Part shown: one piece after another, positions 14,813 through 23,109 of the stretch
Numbering within the stretch: position 1 is the first letter of the stretch
How the letters are laid out: each line of letters begins with the position of its first letter
Notes under the pieces: model-generated
What the model saw: the letters and a program-made list of their open reading frames with translations, nothing else
Told to the model about the DNA's origin: nothing
Databases searched by the model: none
Origin: an uncultured Flavobacteriales bacterium
GTDB taxonomy: Bacteria > Bacteroidota > Bacteroidia > Flavobacteriales_D > Crocinitomicaceae
Assembly (NCBI GenBank): GCA_905478665.1
Contig: CAJQJL010000051.1
Location: 1 to 54,071 of the forward strand
Length of the DNA: 54,071 nucleotides
Reading direction: 5' to 3'
Position numbers and translations under genes: made by a program

Positions 14813-15121
14813 ATGTCCAACAAAGAACTAATTGTTTCTCTTATCCAACAAGACTTAAAACACAGCCAATTAGTCTTAGGACTAGACGACCTAGGAATGG
14901 AAGCATCAGACAAACACTGCTTAGATATATTGGACATCGTAGCCAACCTAATGAACGTGCCCGAAGGGCATGTTGAGCATGATTGGTGTCGGCTGTATGT
15001 TACCTATATGCAGGAATGTAAAACAGTGGGAGTTACGCACACAACGGAAACGATGAAGCCTTTTGCAGTGGCATGCTACAATGGTTTAGTAGAGATTGTA
15101 AATTCAGATAACGTTCGTTGA
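14813..15121 (+). CDS. Conserved-looking 102-residue protein, unknown function
   Basis: ATG at 14813 follows a plausible promoter. The soluble, mildly acidic protein reads like a helical domain (ELIVSLIQQDLKHSQLVLGLDDLGMEAS, CLDILDIVANLMNVP) with conserved-type residues HDWCRLYVTYMQEC. No signal peptide, metal cluster or enzyme motif is evident. It sits between the XRE regulator and the single-stranded-DNA-binding genes, a context typical of mobile or plasmid-derived islands. Function is not inferred. Confidence 0.65.
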   Translation: MSNKELIVSLIQQDLKHSQLVLGLDDLGMEASDKHCLDILDIVANLMNVPEGHVEHDWCRLYVTYMQECKTVGVTHTTETMKPFAVACYNGLVEIVNSDNVR

Positions 15122-15202
15122 TTTCACCACAATTAGCGAGGGCAGGGCAAGGGTATTGCAAACTGAGGTACGAATTTGCGAATACTGTTGCCAGCGTTGG
15201 CA

Positions 15203-15350
15203 AAGAAAAAGAAGACTATTCCCACCAGATGTTTTTGAAATGTTCCTGCTCTTTAAATCTTGTTTTGGCGATACCTGCTTTGGGCATCTCTCGAAAATGG
15301 CGCGCCGAAACCTTCTATTACTTATAACAAGCGAATATAGTGCACTATAT
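15203..15350 (+). repeat. Decayed cassette end matching the 12.4-kb block, with a 16-bp palindrome
   Basis: Blocks at 15203-15220 (18 bp), 15237-15257 (21 bp) and 15319-15329 (11 bp) match 12497-12514, 12431-12451 and 12414-12424 in the same order on the opposite strand. Next comes a perfect palindrome ATATAGTGCACTATAT (15335-15350) where an attC-like stem would be expected. Short overlapping frames exist across 15118-15440, but none is supported as a gene. The rest of 15351-15530 shows nothing recognisable. Confidence 0.5.
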
Positions 15351-15530
15351 CCACATAATATCCAACCCAAGATAATCAATATCCCTTTATCGCCTTCCTT
15401 TAAATTCAACAAATTATTTTACCGCGGGAAAATACCGTAAACATCACTAAATCAACAATAAAACCGATCCTAACCGCTTACAAACGAAAAATAGTCGACA
15501 GAAAACGACAAATAACCAGATAAACTTTTG

Positions 15531-15583
15531 ATGCGTCCTCAACTTTGCACTGTCGATGTCGGTGAATCGCCGTTTAGGACACA
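15531..15583 (+). promoter_or_regulatory. Long hairpin in the leader of the first ssb gene
   Basis: The arms ATGCGTCCTCAAC (15531-15543) and GTTTAGGACACAT (15571-15583) pair at 11 of 13 positions. The 27-base loop contains smaller complementary pieces (CAC/GTG around TCGATGTCG). The structure ends 30 bp before the ssb start. It may be a structured leader, a protein-binding site or a small RNA; an autoregulatory SSB target is one possibility. Confidence 0.4.
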
Positions 15584-15613
15584 TAACTGATTACTGTTCA
15601 AAAAACAAAACAC

Positions 15614-15964
15614 ATGAACGCATTAAGAAACAGAGTTAATTTGATTGGACGCTTAGGAGCGGAGCCAGAAGTAGTAACATTCGATTCGGGGAAGACGCTT
15701 GCACGTTTTTCGTTGGCAACGAATGAGGGCTATAAAAACAAAGATGGCGAGTGGCAGGAGAATACACAGTGGCATAACATCACTGCGTGGGGAAAAACTG
15801 GAGAACTTGCTGCAAAAATGTTGAATAAGGGACAAGAAGTTGCCCTTGAAGGTCGTATCGTAAACAAGAGCTACGAAACCAAAGACGGTGAGAAGCGATA
15901 TGGAACGACCATAGAGCTCAATGGGTTTTTAATAATCTCCTTGAAGAATCAAGATGCAAAGTAA
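15614..15964 (+). CDS. ssb: Single-stranded DNA-binding protein, paralogue 1
   Basis: This 116-residue OB-fold protein begins RNRVNLIGRLGAEPEV. Core strands follow (KTLARFSLATNEGYKNKDGEW, WHNITAWGKTGELAAKMLNKG, VALEGRIVNKSYETKDGEKRY). It binds ssDNA during replication, repair or transfer. The chromosomal form carries a long disordered tail ending in an acidic DDxPF peptide that recruits partners. Here the protein stops just after the OB fold (FLIISLKNQDAK), so it cannot use that tail. It is the first of three tandem paralogues and is separated from the next by a terminator. Confidence 0.92.
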   Translation: MNALRNRVNLIGRLGAEPEVVTFDSGKTLARFSLATNEGYKNKDGEWQENTQWHNITAWGKTGELAAKMLNKGQEVALEGRIVNKSYETKDGEKRYGTTIELNGFLIISLKNQDAK

Positions 15965-15977
15965 ATCACCTAACCAC

Positions 15978-16022
15978 GGAGTTGGTTCTGACAAACCATT
16001 CGGAACCAACTCCATTTTTTTC
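15978..16022 (+). terminator. Intrinsic terminator between ssb paralogues 1 and 2
   Basis: An 11-bp perfect stem, GGAGTTGGTTC (15978-15988) and GAACCAACTCC (16003-16013), is followed by a run of T from 16015. It separates transcription of paralogue 1 from paralogues 2 and 3, or attenuates read-through. Confidence 0.85.
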
Positions 16023-16040
16023 AATGTAATTAATAGAAAG

Positions 16041-16352
16041 ATGAATCACGTAAACTTAATAGGAAAAATGACCTCCGCACCGCGCTTTTATGAATTACCA
16101 AGCGGGAGAAAAGTAGCACAATTTACAATGTCCACGAAGGAGACCTACTTTGATGAAGAAGGAAACTCAAAAGACAAAAAGCATTGGCATCGTATGTCAG
16201 CCTGGGGACGCTGGGTACAGGTGTTGGAAGAGCTGGCATCCGTTGGAATGGAAATCGCCGTTGAAGGCAAGCTCACAACACGCTTCTACTTAAAAAGTGG
16301 CGAGAAACGCTACATCTCAGAAGTGGAAGTCAACGATTTAATAATTCTTTAA
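16041..16352 (+). CDS. Single-stranded DNA-binding protein, paralogue 2
   Basis: The protein has 103 residues from ATG at 16041; an in-frame upstream extension would cross the terminator and is rejected. The OB fold is clear: NHVNLIGKMTSAPRFYELPSG, KVAQFTMSTKETYFDEEGN, WHRMSAWGRWVQVLEELASVG, IAVEGKLTTRFYLKSGEKRY. It ends at VNDLIIL with no flexible tail. It is well diverged from the neighbouring copies, so this is not a recent duplication. It probably forms an operon with paralogue 3, 12 bp downstream. Confidence 0.88.
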   Translation: MNHVNLIGKMTSAPRFYELPSGRKVAQFTMSTKETYFDEEGNSKDKKHWHRMSAWGRWVQVLEELASVGMEIAVEGKLTTRFYLKSGEKRYISEVEVNDLIIL

Positions 16353-16364
16353 TACCTACACACT

Positions 16365-16682
16365 ATGCAAACACTGAAAAATCACGTAACGCTAATCGGG
16401 AACATGGGCAGCGATGCACAAATCACCAACTTCGACAACGGCGGAAAAGTAGCACGCTTTACACTCGCTACCAATAAGTATTCGAACAAGAAGAAAAACC
16501 ACAAACCGGAATGGCACCGTGTATTTGCCTGGGGAAACATGGCTCAGTTCATTGAGAATTATGGACAGAAAGGCAAGGAGCTAGCTATTCATGGACGACT
16601 CGTTAACCGAACCTACCTCAACAAAGAGGGAAAGCAGCGCAGGGTTACCGAAGTCGAAGTGAAACATCTCATAGGGTTATAA
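16365..16682 (+). CDS. Single-stranded DNA-binding protein, paralogue 3
   Basis: This 105-residue OB-fold protein reads LKNHVTLIGNMGSDAQITNF, KVARFTLATNKYSNKKKNHK, WHRVFAWGNMAQFIENYGQKG and LAIHGRLVNRTYLNKEGKQRR. The strand 2-3 loop is Lys-rich (SNKKKNHK), and like the others it lacks an acidic C-terminal peptide. Three small SSB variants in a row could form mixed tetramers or serve natural transformation, plasmid or element transfer. A strong terminator follows at 16728-16773. Confidence 0.88.
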   Translation: MQTLKNHVTLIGNMGSDAQITNFDNGGKVARFTLATNKYSNKKKNHKPEWHRVFAWGNMAQFIENYGQKGKELAIHGRLVNRTYLNKEGKQRRVTEVEVKHLIGL

Positions 16683-16727
16683 GTCAATCAACCTAACCTA
16701 CAACTACACCTATGAGTGTTCACAGAG

Positions 16728-16773
16728 AAGCGAGTCGTTCCGATAGTTATCGGGATTGGCTCGCTTTTTTTAT
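16728..16773 (+). terminator. Intrinsic terminator after the ssb group
   Basis: The stem AGCGAG (16729-16734) pairs with CTCGCT (16760-16765), with an inner CCGATA/TATCGG pairing at 16740-16753. A run of seven T follows. It marks the right edge of the accessory block. Confidence 0.8.
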
Positions 16774-16814
16774 TTGACTGCCAAAATCTCTATATTAGAG
16801 GCAATTCTACCGCT

Positions 16815-18221
16815 ATGAAAACTACCCTAATTATTTTCATTTTCTTTTTGGGATATGGATGTTGGTCTCAGGATTACCATCATTGGTCTGAACACTTTGG
16901 AGCTAGAGCATCCCTCTTGGGTGGTGCGGCTACCGCTGGGCTAGGTGACAATGCAACGTCATATTACAACGCTGCGGCTATGGCTTTTGTAGAGCATCCT
17001 TCCATGTCTGTTTCAGTAAATGCCTACCGAATGCGCTTGTTGAAAGTGGAAAATGGAATTGGAGAAGGCTTCGACTTAGAAGAATCTTCCTTTTCTACAA
17101 TGCCCAATCTAATTGCTGGAATCATGGACTTCAAAAAGCATCCGAAGTTGCGATTGGGTTATTCAGTATTAACACGACGTTCTTTCAATTCCAAGATTGA
17201 TTTTTTGAGTGAGCGTGATGATGAAATCCTCTCTCAGTTTTCGGGAGTAGAGCGGTGGGTTTACGCCTATAATTTGCACCATCAGTTAATGGAATACTGG
17301 GCGGGATTTGGAATCTCGTATCAAGTTTCAAAAGGTTTTTCAATAGGGCTTTCACATTTTGGAATCTATCGAGATGTAAAGTATAATCAATCCTATAGCA
17401 TCAGCATTCTGCCACAGGACTTCTCAGGGCTGGAAGTCTATCAGTTTTCGAATGTAAACAGTTTTAACTACTACAATGTCAAGGGGGTCTTCAAACCTTC
17501 CATCGCACTGAATGTCGAAAATTTTAGGTTTGGGCTAACGTATACAACCCCCTCTTTCAACATGTTTGGAAAAGCGAAGGCATATAGAGAGATCAGCTAT
17601 ATCAACTGGAAAGATATTTCAAGCGACATTAATGTTGATGTCCAAATTGTTGATCGAATTGAAAATATTAAAGTCCAACACAAGGAGTTCGGTTCGTTGG
17701 CGTTTGGTGTAAGTTGGCGTTTGGGTAGAAAAGCGTGGCTTCACTTTACGAATGAAACATATTTCGGAGGAAAAGAATATTACATTTTCGATGCTGATGA
17801 AAAGCCAAGTATATATCCAGACGCTTTGACAGAGGAGGAATTGGAGTCTATTATTCTCGGAGATCAGAATTTCCTTTCCTTGAAAGAACAAACGGAAGCG
17901 AGAACGAATATCGGTATGGGACTCGAAGCGCAAATTGCAAAAAAGTGGAATTTGTACCTAGGAGCTCGAACAGATTTCTTGTACAATGAAATTCCTGAAG
18001 AACGAGATGGGTCAGTCATGTTTATTGAGTCGAGCAGGTGGCAATTGTATCATTTTTCGTTGGGACTGGGATACTTGTCAAAGAAGAACAAACGTTACAC
18101 TGTGGGGATAGAATATGGTGCCGCGGGCATGAATTTTCTAACAGCCTATGGGAAAAGTAATTCGAACTCTTTTAAGCTATTAATGGAAATTGAAGTGGGG
18201 AAACCACCGTCTGATCAATAG
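16815..18221 (+). CDS. OmpP1/FadL-like outer-membrane beta-barrel protein
   Basis: The protein has 468 residues from ATG at 16815; a 33-residue longer frame begins inside the terminator and is rejected. A signal peptide is present (KTTLIIFIFFLGYGCWSQ). The mature start HFGARASLLGGAATAGLGDNATSYYNAAAMAF is the hallmark of the FadL/TodX/OmpP1 class, where an N-terminal hatch plugs the barrel. Many alternating hydrophobic strands follow, to a C-terminal SFKLLMEIEVG. Such proteins pass hydrophobic molecules; PorV of the type IX system is a related barrel. The exact ligand is unknown. Its stop overlaps by 7 bp the stop of the convergent gene. Confidence 0.7.
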   Translation: MKTTLIIFIFFLGYGCWSQDYHHWSEHFGARASLLGGAATAGLGDNATSYYNAAAMAFVEHPSMSVSVNAYRMRLLKVENGIGEGFDLEESSFSTMPNLIAGIMDFKKHPKLRLGYSVLTRRSFNSKIDFLSERDDEILSQFSGVERWVYAYNLHHQLMEYWAGFGISYQVSKGFSIGLSHFGIYRDVKYNQSYSISILPQDFSGLEVYQFSNVNSFNYYNVKGVFKPSIALNVENFRFGLTYTTPSFNMFGKAKAYREISYINWKDISSDINVDVQIVDRIENIKVQHKEFGSLAFGVSWRLGRKAWLHFTNETYFGGKEYYIFDADEKPSIYPDALTEEELESIILGDQNFLSLKEQTEARTNIGMGLEAQIAKKWNLYLGARTDFLYNEIPEERDGSVMFIESSRWQLYHFSLGLGYLSKKNKRYTVGIEYGAAGMNFLTAYGKSNSNSFKLLMEIEVGKPPSDQ

Positions 18222-19633
18222 TTTCGATGATCATTCCATAACAAGCTTCTAATGCCAACTACGAGCGTATAGCGAAGGGCATTGTCCAGTGTCGTATAAT
18301 TCACATGATTTTCAATGAATGCATTGAGCTTTCCGTGGTTCAGAATCTGGTAACCGACCGTTAGTACAGACTTTGTTCCGTTAAATTGCCGCCCTTGACC
18401 AATGTAGTGTCCATATTCATAAGGACGATTTACATACGAAAGGTATGGATCACTCCCGTAGTTAAACCCATCTTGATCTGCACCGCGGACAAAATAGTTG
18501 GTAAACAACTTAGCAAACCATTTTTCGCGCTGCCATTTCGCTTCCAGTAAGAGTTCCATAAAGTTGGAACCATATGGGTGCGCCAAAGATGACCCTTGAT
18601 TCCCATAATTCAATTCTTCCGACAAATGGGCGTACGTATATGGTCGCACAAAATTATATTCAAGGCGGTAGAAGAAATCATTTTTTCCTTTGGATAGTCG
18701 CCCTTTGACACCAAATTGTCCTCCGTATTTACTGGCCCACCATCCACTACGTGCGCGAATTTCCGCTAGAAAAAACTCGTCGAGAATGAACTGAGAATAG
18801 AACATGTGATTCTTCCATTTCGCTGTTAACTCCATCCCAATTAAAACATTATCAGAAGATCCGAGGGAATATTCCTGAGGACGATAGAACACAAATGGGT
18901 TCAAGTATTCAACATCAAAACCACGATTTACCAACGTATCTTTTGGTTGAAAAATTACCGTTTCAAACAGTCCCAAATTCAACCACTTGGCAGCATTAAA
19001 GGACAAATGATGACTCGATGCGAACTTACCTTCCCAGCGATTGTTGTCCCATTCACGTAAAAACTGATAAAGAATGGAGTACTCCAATCGCCAAAAACGC
19101 ATGCGAATTTGACCAAACGGATAAGGTGTTCCGTAATCACTGAGCAACAAAGAGCGTGATCCTTCGCCAATGAAATTGTGGTCAAGTCCAGCCTGAAAGT
19201 TGAAAATATGATTCGGGGTGTACGAAACTCGCCCTCTTAGGTCCGAGTATAAGGTCATCTTACCAATTGAATCGTTGAGATAGGTTCTTGGAGTGTAAAA
19301 CGATCCACTTTGACTCACTCCTTCAACTCCAGCCAATCGGAAGTGCAATTTATCTTTGATCGCACCACTTACTTCCAATCCCAATCCAGTTTTGAAGCCC
19401 AAATTATCGTTCTGGAAGTAGTTTAGATCGCCAAGTCCAGTTACTTGAATGTATGAACCAGTTTTACCATCTGGATTACTTTGCCGAATCATCGGTTTGA
19501 GACTTGTATGCGTTTTGATTGTCGCTTTACCGATTGAGTCACTCGGCATGTCCTCAAACAAACGACCAACTTCGCCCTGCCCAAATAGGCCAAGAGGAAA
19601 CAGACAAATCGCTATGTAAATAAATACGTTCAT
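18215..19633 (-). CDS. Wzi-like outer-membrane beta-barrel, copy 1
   Basis: This 472-residue protein has a signal peptide (FIYIAICLFPLGLFGQ) and dense amphipathic strands ending in LRYTLVVGIRSLLW. The segment AGLDHNFIGEGSRSLLLSDYGTPYPFGQIRMRFWRLEY matches the capsule-assembly Wzi family layout and is shared with the adjacent gene (GDGHRSILLSDNSYSAPYIRL). Wzi proteins attach surface polysaccharide to the outer membrane. ATG overlaps the upstream stop by one base (TAATG), so the pair is translationally coupled. The glycan locus lies 7 kb away, so a role in surface glycan attachment is plausible but unproven. Confidence 0.65.
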   Translation of the reverse strand: MNVFIYIAICLFPLGLFGQGEVGRLFEDMPSDSIGKATIKTHTSLKPMIRQSNPDGKTGSYIQVTGLGDLNYFQNDNLGFKTGLGLEVSGAIKDKLHFRLAGVEGVSQSGSFYTPRTYLNDSIGKMTLYSDLRGRVSYTPNHIFNFQAGLDHNFIGEGSRSLLLSDYGTPYPFGQIRMRFWRLEYSILYQFLREWDNNRWEGKFASSHHLSFNAAKWLNLGLFETVIFQPKDTLVNRGFDVEYLNPFVFYRPQEYSLGSSDNVLIGMELTAKWKNHMFYSQFILDEFFLAEIRARSGWWASKYGGQFGVKGRLSKGKNDFFYRLEYNFVRPYTYAHLSEELNYGNQGSSLAHPYGSNFMELLLEAKWQREKWFAKLFTNYFVRGADQDGFNYGSDPYLSYVNRPYEYGHYIGQGRQFNGTKSVLTVGYQILNHGKLNAFIENHVNYTTLDNALRYTLVVGIRSLLWNDHRNY

Positions 19634-21180
19634 TAAAAGTCTCTATAATGATTGATGAAACCTGTTCGAAGCCCTACGCTGAGAAAGTTAGTTGCCGCCT
19701 GACCATCATCTGCCGTGCGATACGTCCAACTTCCGAAAAGTGTTAAGTTCATTTTACGGTTAAAGCGGTAACCCAATTCAAAATTTTCATAGAAAATGTT
19801 ACTCGTTGAATAAGTCAAATCTCTATCAACGGGCAGTAACGATTCAGCAGAGTAATCTTTTGTGAGATAGTACACAACGGATAAGTCAGCATACAGGCGT
19901 TTGAATTCATAATTTGAGCGCAAAACGAACTCCTGAAATCCATTTCCTTTTACGTGAGCGATGGGCAAATTGAAATGAACATAGTTTAGTCTTCTGTTTG
20001 TTGCTTCATATGTTCCATTTGCGACATTGTTGTATTCAACCTGCACCATGAAATCATTGATGTTGAAGAAATTATATCCACGATATCCCAGTTGAAATGC
20101 AATCTTTTCACCATTATAATCATTAAGAGCAAACTGACCGTAAACACGATGATGATCCATGAATTGATAGTTTGCATTCAACCCAAGTAGTGATACCACT
20201 TCATCTTTCCCCTTTAGAATTAGCCCAGAAAGAAAAGGAACGGGGTTAAAATAGAGCGGATGAGAAGATCTACTTGTAAGCGCATCTCCACGATTCCACA
20301 TGCCACTTTCAAAAAGACTGACACTGATGTTATCCGTTGGTTTATAGGTAAAATAATTCACCGAAAATCCTTTGGCCTCATAGTATGACTCGACGGATCC
20401 ACTTGCTGGTCTTCTTAGGAGATTCATATTTCGAGCGCGATGGTAAACAAAATTGAATTTTGGACTTATTCTCCAATCCAAACGAATGTATGGGGCACTA
20501 TACGAATTATCAGAAAGCAAAATAGAGCGATGACCATCACCTACAAATTGTGCATTATTTCCAGCAGCTACCCTCAGCCATTTGAAAGGACTATATACCA
20601 AATACCCTACTGCAAAGGCATAATCAAAACCGTCACCTTTAAATGGTTTAGTTCTCCCAGCTCCTGGGATTACCCCATTTTGAGTAAGATATGTAGTATC
20701 GGATGTAGGATAGAGTTCTCCAATCGAACTGTAATAACCTGTTTCGTAATTCGTGTATCGTCCTTGATTTTCATAGAGCGATGTGGAAAAGGCGAAGTTC
20801 TTAAACAGATTACCCTCTACGTGTAAGCCACGTGTGTTCTGAAATAGAGTCCTTTTTATTGTGTCTCCAATATCACGACCATACGCAAAGTCAATAGCGG
20901 GGGATATTTTCAAATAATAATCCTTACCCTTTAGTTCGAACAAATACTTCTGAAAGAGAACATGTGTGAAATCGTAATACTGTGGTGTTGAATCGTTGAT
21001 GGCTTTGATGAGGTCGTAATTGTTTTCACAAGCTGGTAGAAAAGAGCCTTCGTTGTATGGTTTGCTGAGTTTGTTGGCAAAGAGATGATCCTTGTAAAAA
21101 GAGTGTAGGGGAATTAATCCTTGCTGTCCAACTAATTGGAACGTACATAAGAGAATCGCTATGGTAAAAATCGATTTCAC
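19633..21180 (-). CDS. Wzi-like outer-membrane beta-barrel, copy 2
   Basis: This 515-residue protein has a signal peptide (SIFTIAILLCTFQLVGQQ). It shares with its downstream neighbour the G(E/D)GxRSxLLSD motif at about residue 210 and the same barrel pattern, ending TNFLSVGLRTGFINHYRDF. It starts at GTG (21180), which overlaps the cysQ stop codon (GCGTGA), so cysQ and the two barrels form one operon. The two paralogues are clearly diverged, suggesting different partners or a hetero-complex. Confidence 0.65.
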   Translation of the reverse strand: MKSIFTIAILLCTFQLVGQQGLIPLHSFYKDHLFANKLSKPYNEGSFLPACENNYDLIKAINDSTPQYYDFTHVLFQKYLFELKGKDYYLKISPAIDFAYGRDIGDTIKRTLFQNTRGLHVEGNLFKNFAFSTSLYENQGRYTNYETGYYSSIGELYPTSDTTYLTQNGVIPGAGRTKPFKGDGFDYAFAVGYLVYSPFKWLRVAAGNNAQFVGDGHRSILLSDNSYSAPYIRLDWRISPKFNFVYHRARNMNLLRRPASGSVESYYEAKGFSVNYFTYKPTDNISVSLFESGMWNRGDALTSRSSHPLYFNPVPFLSGLILKGKDEVVSLLGLNANYQFMDHHRVYGQFALNDYNGEKIAFQLGYRGYNFFNINDFMVQVEYNNVANGTYEATNRRLNYVHFNLPIAHVKGNGFQEFVLRSNYEFKRLYADLSVVYYLTKDYSAESLLPVDRDLTYSTSNIFYENFELGYRFNRKMNLTLFGSWTYRTADDGQAATNFLSVGLRTGFINHYRDF

Positions 21181-21983
21181 GCCAATGTAAATGATTTCGT
21201 TTTAGCAATGAAAGCTGGATTGTACAAGCTCTCCTTATTATAGGTGAGCGGTTTGCCTTCTGTAAAATCGATAACTTCTCCGCCCAAGGCTTCTAAAATT
21301 GCTTGTCCTGCCGCTATGTCCCATTCCATTGTCGGGCCAAATCGAAGATAGAGATCTGCCGTTCCTTTCGCTAGATCGAAAAACTTCAGTGCACTTCCCT
21401 TTTTTAAATAAGAGAGTTCTCCATATTTGAGATGAAGTTCATCAACAATTGGAAACCCCAAACCTTTAAAACTTCTTGAGCAAGCAACAACCAATGGATC
21501 ATTGGTTGTTACAGTTGGTAAAATCTGAGTCCACAAGTTCGAATCTCCGATGCGATCAAAAGGGACAACGAATACGCCATACTTAGGACCTCCAAATAAA
21601 ATTTCCTGATTCACAGGGCTGGTGATAATGCCAAACACGGGCCTTTTATTAACGATGTGAGCGATGTTTACGGAGAACTCTCCATTCTTTTGGAGAAACA
21701 TTTTGGTGCCGTCCAAAGGATCAACACTCCAGTTTTCATTCCATTCCTTACGCACAGAATAATCTGTTTTCTCTCTTTCCTCTCCTGTAACTGGGATCGA
21801 TGTTTTTTCTAAATAAGCAGAAATTATTTCGGATGAACGCAGGTCTGCAACTGTAACAGGTGAACCATCAGCTTTGAAACTAGGCTGAATGTCCGAAGCA
21901 TAGACTTCCATAATTACTTGAGACGCTTCGATAGAAGCTGAAATAGCAGTGGAATAAATCTCTGGCAAGGGAATCACGTTCAT
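21177..21983 (-). CDS. cysQ: 3'(2'),5'-bisphosphate nucleotidase CysQ
   Basis: This 268-residue protein belongs to the inositol-monophosphatase superfamily. Metal-binding motifs are visible: GEEREKTD near 65, DPLDGTKMFLQKNGEFSVNIA at about 92-112 and WDIAAGQAILEALGGEV near 215. The G-T-K-x-F variant of DPLDGT fits CysQ. It removes phosphate from PAP made during sulfate activation. ATG at 21983 is preferred over a TTG nine bases earlier. In other bacteria cysQ often lies with sulfate-activation genes; here it heads an operon with two Wzi-like barrels. Confidence 0.88.
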   Translation of the reverse strand: MNVIPLPEIYSTAISASIEASQVIMEVYASDIQPSFKADGSPVTVADLRSSEIISAYLEKTSIPVTGEEREKTDYSVRKEWNENWSVDPLDGTKMFLQKNGEFSVNIAHIVNKRPVFGIITSPVNQEILFGGPKYGVFVVPFDRIGDSNLWTQILPTVTTNDPLVVACSRSFKGLGFPIVDELHLKYGELSYLKKGSALKFFDLAKGTADLYLRFGPTMEWDIAAGQAILEALGGEVIDFTEGKPLTYNKESLYNPAFIAKTKSFTLA

Positions 21984-22034
21984 TGTAACCAAAGTTAAGA
22001 AAAACCATCGACGCTTTTAGGCTAGGTATGGTCA

Positions 22035-22065
22035 TAAAAAAAGACCGTCAGTAAATTGACGGTCT
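22035..22065 (-). terminator. Intrinsic terminator of the sorted secreted protein
   Basis: The stem AGACCGTCA/TGACGGTCT (22042-22065) is preceded on the plus strand by an A-run (22035-22041), which is the U-tract on the minus strand. It ends the 22088-22816 gene. Confidence 0.85.
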
Positions 22066-22087
22066 CGTAACTATTTTCGAGTTAAAC

Positions 22088-22816
22088 TTAATGTCTAACG
22101 ATCACTTTCCTTGTTACGGCTTTAGCTCCTTCGGCCTCAACCATTACGAAGTAAATTCCATTTCTGAATTTCGTAACGTTTATTTTCTTTCCGTTTGATC
22201 CAACTACTGTTTCTTTCAAAACAACGTTTCCTAAAACATCTACAATTGTAACACTCGCGTTATTTGCACCAGTCGCTTTAATTGAAATGTAATCACTCGC
22301 AGGATTCGGTGCAACATTAACAGATAAGCTTGGCTTTTCTTCTAGGCTTAACACGTTCGTTACGATAAGGTCAACAGAATCAATGAATGTTTGACCATCT
22401 GTTGAAACATAGTATCTGTAAGTTGCTGTACCAGCAGTAGAACAAGTTACATATGTCGAAATACGACCAGAACTGTCTGCCAAAACGTTTTCCGAACCAG
22501 AAGACCACATAGCGTTTGGATCATGAAGGTAACAGTTACCAATAGCACCATTCAACCCCCAGCATAGGTATTCTTCCCATCCAGTTGGATTATTAACGTG
22601 ACGACGTGTAACGATCCAAGATTGATCTGAACCTGTCTGATTGTGTACAATAAAGTCAACGATATGCTCGTCTGAAACTGCTCCAGCGATTTCGTGATTT
22701 ACAGCCGTCCCAGAAATATCTGTTGCGCTTCCATCAAGTGTAATTGTTAAGTTCTGCGCGTAGGTAGAACCTACAAGTGCAACAACTGAAACTATAGAGA
22801 GTAATATTTTTTTCAT
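22088..22816 (-). CDS. Secreted protein with type IX sorting domain
   Basis: This 242-residue protein has a signal peptide (KKILLSIVSVVALVGSTYAQ). An immunoglobulin-like middle domain at about 25-150 contains several Cys and Trp residues (SWIVTRRHVNN, EEYLCWGLNGAIGNCYL). A type A type IX sorting domain starts with VAPNPASDYISI and ends YFVMVEAEGAKAVTRKVIVRH. It is extracellular or surface-attached. No enzyme motif is visible. It is monocistronic, with a -7 box upstream and a strong terminator. Confidence 0.85.
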   Translation of the reverse strand: MKKILLSIVSVVALVGSTYAQNLTITLDGSATDISGTAVNHEIAGAVSDEHIVDFIVHNQTGSDQSWIVTRRHVNNPTGWEEYLCWGLNGAIGNCYLHDPNAMWSSGSENVLADSSGRISTYVTCSTAGTATYRYYVSTDGQTFIDSVDLIVTNVLSLEEKPSLSVNVAPNPASDYISIKATGANNASVTIVDVLGNVVLKETVVGSNGKKINVTKFRNGIYFVMVEAEGAKAVTRKVIVRH

Positions 22817-22847
22817 ATTAATAAGGTATTTCTGAATTCATTCTAAG

Positions 22848-22855
22848 CAAATATA
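22848..22855 (-). promoter_or_regulatory. -7 box for the sorted secreted protein
   Basis: TATATTTG on the minus strand matches TAnnTTTG and lies about 32 bp upstream of the ATG. No TTG at standard -33 spacing is clear. The surrounding 22817-23109 gap otherwise holds only the promoter of the TlpA operon. Confidence 0.45.
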
Positions 22856-23020
22856 TGAATAAATAGATTAGGTTTTAGCATGTTCCAAATATCGATCCAA
22901 AACGGTGAATTTTTAAGAATAGAACTGCCAACATGTGTCATACCCCCTGCACAGCAACAGTTTCAGAAACGCTTACAGCCATAATTCACAGATAGGAATA
23001 CAAGAGTCCAACCGATTATC

Positions 23021-23054
23021 TTGGCGTACAGAACGTAAAATTGGAGTACATTTG
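23021..23054 (+). promoter_or_regulatory. Promoter of the TlpA-DUF6029-Omp28 operon
   Basis: TTG (23021-23023) and TACATTTG (23047-23054) are separated by 23 bp, within the range seen in Bacteroidota. The leader to the first ATG is about 48 bp. Confidence 0.5.
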
Positions 23055-23109
23055 AGTTCGGCAAGATTTTTGAAACCGTGCTGAGGAAATTATTAAACTA
23101 GATACAATC

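Noticed and set aside
15118-15440. Two overlapping frames of 69 and 94 codons downstream of the 102-residue gene
   Set aside because: They lie in different frames over the same DNA, lack a convincing start and cover the block repeats shared with 12.4 kb. They look like chance frames in decayed sequence.
15954-16040. Upstream extension of ssb paralogue 2
   Set aside because: It would cross a strong terminator hairpin; the OB fold starts at the ATG at 16041.
16716-16814. N-terminal extension of the OmpP1-like protein
   Set aside because: It begins before and reads through the terminator at 16728-16773, and the signal peptide starts at the ATG at 16815.
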